DNA of 64,000 nt from Isoptericola variabilis 225 (GTDB lineage: Bacteria > Actinomycetota > Actinomycetes > Actinomycetales > Cellulomonadaceae): NCBI RefSeq assembly GCF_000215105.1, contig NC_015588.1, positions 1,178,001-1,242,000 of the forward strand. The letters are read 5' to 3'. Both the position numbers and the translations under genes were made by a program. The stretch's first letter is position 1; each line of letters begins with the position of its first letter. The notes under the pieces were generated by a model. The model was not told where the DNA came from, made no database searches, and saw nothing but the letters and a program-made list of their open reading frames with translations. Below, piece by piece: positions 63,501-64,000 of the stretch.

Positions 63501-64000
63501 CAGCAGGATGTCGGGAGGGCTGTCCCGGATGACCGACCGGTCGGTGATGAGCCCGGCGGCGCTCACCCTGGTGCGCTCGGGTCCCTGCTGGCCGGTGTAG
63601 AGCGCGGCGGTGACGCCGGCGAGCCCGTCCTTGGTCGTCAGCAGCTCGGTGAGGCGCTTGGCCTGATCGTTGGCCAGCGCGTTCATCGGGTAAAGGATGA
63701 TCGCCTTCATACCGCTCACGCCGGCGCGCTTGGCCCGCAGCACGTGGTCGAGGATCGGGTACAGGAACGACTCCGTCTTGCCCGAGCCCGTGCCCGTGGT
63801 GACGAGTGTCGGCTGCGGACGCCGGAGCGATCCGTCCGGTCCGAGGCTCGAGAGCCGACGGAACGCCGCAGCCTGATGGCCGTAGGGCGGGAAGCCCTCG
63901 TACCACTCGAGGCGGTCCCGCCACCCGTCGTCCGCCGGCCGGAACGGGAGACGGAGGCGCACGTACGGGCCACGGAAGAGCCCGGTCGACGGCGAGCGGA
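57585..64000 (-). CDS. Giant DEAD/DEAH helicase of the DUF1998 group, 5' end beyond window
   Basis: At least 2137 residues are visible and the frame continues past the right edge; GTG 63960-63962 is internal, since LFRGPYVRLRLPF reads through it. Helicase motifs are VTTGTGSGKTESFLY, LDEFHTYDGAQG, VATSATLGD, VLVATPTLEMGIDIGDLS and YLQRVGRAGR. Multiple CxxC knuckles occur (CRHCG, CPSCGQ, CSDCG, CPSCGYTQ, CPRCGEDG, CRSCGK). The DUF1998-type cluster is CPCQAQGKLACERCLLPYAG. Near the end, RPDFVLTSDRPGVPRTAIYTDGWAFH then LRDVGFQVLAFQWEDL resembles a Vsr-like nuclease domain. Relatives include MrfA, DrmB and DruE; the precise subfamily is undetermined. Confidence 0.88.
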   Translation of the reverse strand, partial: RSPSTGLFRGPYVRLRLPFRPADDGWRDRLEWYEGFPPYGHQAAAFRRLSSLGPDGSLRRPQPTLVTTGTGSGKTESFLYPILDHVLRAKRAGVSGMKAIILYPMNALANDQAKRLTELLTTKDGLAGVTAALYTGQQGPERTRVSAAGLITDRSVIRDSPPDILLTNYKMLDQLLLRHADAKLWSASARSLQYLVLDEFHTYDGAQGTDVAMLIRRLGLALKSHWPSDPDGLAAAGLAPEDVRRPLGIVTPVATSATLGDKGDPTAMLEFARTVFGEEFGEDAVVTESRLPLAEWVGSAPEDVAARRLVPIDVDPVVADVLGQALGGWEQDRLPRLSDLDPDTLTRTVLAHLYRNRPEGAEAGDVVEPAWEVPDLTDDDGDALLTLAKAHPLVGWLIEHTRDATDLAELARIMPGRFMDPSWPARAEQVLTALLSALSHLRKECGRGALSVDVHLWTRELTRLNRAATGLAQFAWEDEGVLVGDPDADGPDTGARHFPALYCRHCGRSGWGVALAPTGSDLDTQDEGIRLRHLRGDDRFRALIHAPVEGERAERGEPVENLWWFLVHERRLALKKPDESDTGDGDVLPVLTHRTDDAGGKPSKDDECPSCGQTDGIRFLGSAIATLLSVSLSSLFGTAQLDAAEKKALVFTDSVQDAAHRAGFVQARSHALTLRAVLRQAMSDEPIDLEALVDRVIAEAGDDKKKRYRLLPPDLAEREKFAPFWQADTRAKVHYTVRERVRRRLLLDVLMEHGLRSGVGRTLEATGTAVAEVRAEPTRLLAAARDALDEIDRQGVLEGFEPTETQLLAWVRGVLEHMRTRGAIEHEWFKRFREEDGNRWWITGGRKRHEGMPGFGKGQSAPGFPRVGGSVATKAGRRGNGAGAAEDLEPVASPKGWYAAWTAKCLNVDKTEAGVLARLLMRRLAILDVVGTHPMKSGGDTYHLSPRSVVVSAADAGALARGDLSLECSDCGSTLPGSATVVGQLAGAPCLVARCTGRLRRHPMAENFYRRMYQDSDPARVVAREHTSMLEDEVRLRYETEFKADDPEPNAPNVLVATPTLEMGIDIGDLSTVMLSSLPRSVASYLQRVGRAGRLTGNALTLAFVTARGDQLPRFADPTTVVNGAVRPPATYLDAEEILRRQYVASIADELARRPDAPHPRTAKDALGSSEPGSYLGEIVAMSENEGRALLDRFLGGFDSVADEVKDRLRAWALPSVDAATGETVPSELARRCHDASQRWQQRLETLNHRVTEIETAINGELRAKAESPAATDDDKRALRTAVAALGLTKAQRGELQGEHWVATLEEFGLLPNYTLLDDSVTLEVALSWVDPDTQDFRSEQLELNRGSAQALRDFAPGATFYARGYAIQIDALDLGRGDDAVRLWACCPSCGYTQDVTEAGAPGAAPPLTSCPRCGEDGIADVAQQVEVVELKRVSSVIRREEATIDDRSDERERERFTIRALADVDPASVARQWFVKDYGFGARYQRQMTIRWLNLGKASAQGSTLQVAGQGHDVALFRVCRSCGKLDTSTGANKASEHRPWCPLRKATKEETRSVALARSLTTEGLVLRLPQSVTLGDDFSVPSLRAALLLALQLRIGGEPDHLEVTDVIDPSPVAGSPAEALLLHDVVAGGTGYLAELADPDAVWAMLHTAWRHLEACPCQAQGKLACERCLLPYAGHHEVGRVSRATAARHLKSILLGVSSAGPDDAVPEASPWVVDTEEPEPGPAESNIELLFRKVFRDRLEKMGATVTEKPGPTGNSWSITMPGGAHWSLEPQVLVPEAGTRPDFVLTSDRPGVPRTAIYTDGWAFHASPGVNRLADDAQKRQNLRDVGFQVLAFQWEDLDPKSPARPPHWLHPDASRDVLAQAKDRISPSALRLVSEPALELLMTWVQKPDVDARKQLAHWLPALFLRAVTPTMLSADVTLSDAALAAVDGDHPPAGARFGGTWKDDSLGVALRQFVGDAIEIAVVLDDAPDALGHDHRDAWREWLRLSNLLNFREAPTAVATRSLVAAPTSAPAPAPDVEQAERESAVEAELRKQLAARPEWEEVHEYATDSERRILVGLLDLAGEGLPAPTTGDEVGDGIPLSLTWEDRRVTVRHDDLDDDAVAWLTGEGWTVVEPEPAAVRSALTTH

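Noticed and set aside
57585..64000. Firm assignment of the giant helicase as DruE (Druantia) or DrmA/DrmB (DISARM)
   Set aside because: The DUF1998-like features are shared by several families and the 5' end is outside the window; DISARM methyltransferase and PLD partners are absent here.

Overview
The window is a high-GC actinobacterial chromosome segment. The clpP1-clpP2-clpX cluster behind trigger factor, coenzyme F420 genes, a TIGR02569-like kinase and the general gene style fit the Cellulomonadaceae/Promicromonosporaceae part of the Micrococcales. That placement is inferred from gene content; no rRNA, tRNA or CRISPR was seen.

0-18 kb is mostly housekeeping: a PadR regulator with its HAAS-type partner, a degraded M23 peptidase, a two-domain VOC protein, tig-clpP1-clpP2-clpX (protein folding and proteolysis), an acyl-CoA ligase, chorismate mutase, a bAeRF-family protein, valS, an F420 group (Rossmann F420 reductase-like protein, Fgd-like oxidoreductase, CofE), a YbaK deacylase and a secreted CHRD protein. 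Intergenic spaces carry several recurrent palindromic or phased short-repeat families.

18-26 kb is a sensory and transport stretch. An orphan TRAP-type binding lipoprotein is divergent from two translationally coupled histidine kinases and a NarL-type regulator. The first kinase keeps the ATPase motifs but has Asp where the phosphoacceptor His should be. The second keeps the His but has lost the ATPase motifs. A zinc alcohol dehydrogenase and corA follow; corA has a proline-rich 13-codon leader ORF with a near-perfect Shine-Dalgarno sequence.

26-33.5 kb is a defence block: an AbrB/PIN toxin-antitoxin pair abutting a complete type I Wadjet operon (jetA-jetB-jetC-jetD), bounded by a similar ~40 bp direct repeat on both sides. 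33.5-40.6 kb holds a kinase-fold protein, dimethylargininase, a ScoMcrA-head/zinc-ribbon protein and a very large secreted metallophosphoesterase with lamin-tail domains.

40.6-45.1 kb is accessory DNA between two copies of one 36 bp terminator palindrome: small unknowns, an HTH/DUF6036 nucleotidyltransferase pair and an intact 1450 bp ISL3-family insertion sequence with an 8 bp target duplication. A secreted GH43 arabinanase with tandem LacI-type operators follows.

47.8-64 kb is a second defence region, all on the minus strand. It holds an unrecognised two-gene module (winged-helix-like protein plus PD-(D/E)XK-like nuclease), then a compact four-gene operon of a giant DUF1998-type helicase (running off the right edge), an SF1 helicase with a possible RelE-like N-terminus, McrB and McrC. 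The best candidates for undescribed biology are the complementary-defect kinase pair, the two-gene nuclease module, the helicase-McrBC composite operon and the 20-bp-phased repeat arrays.
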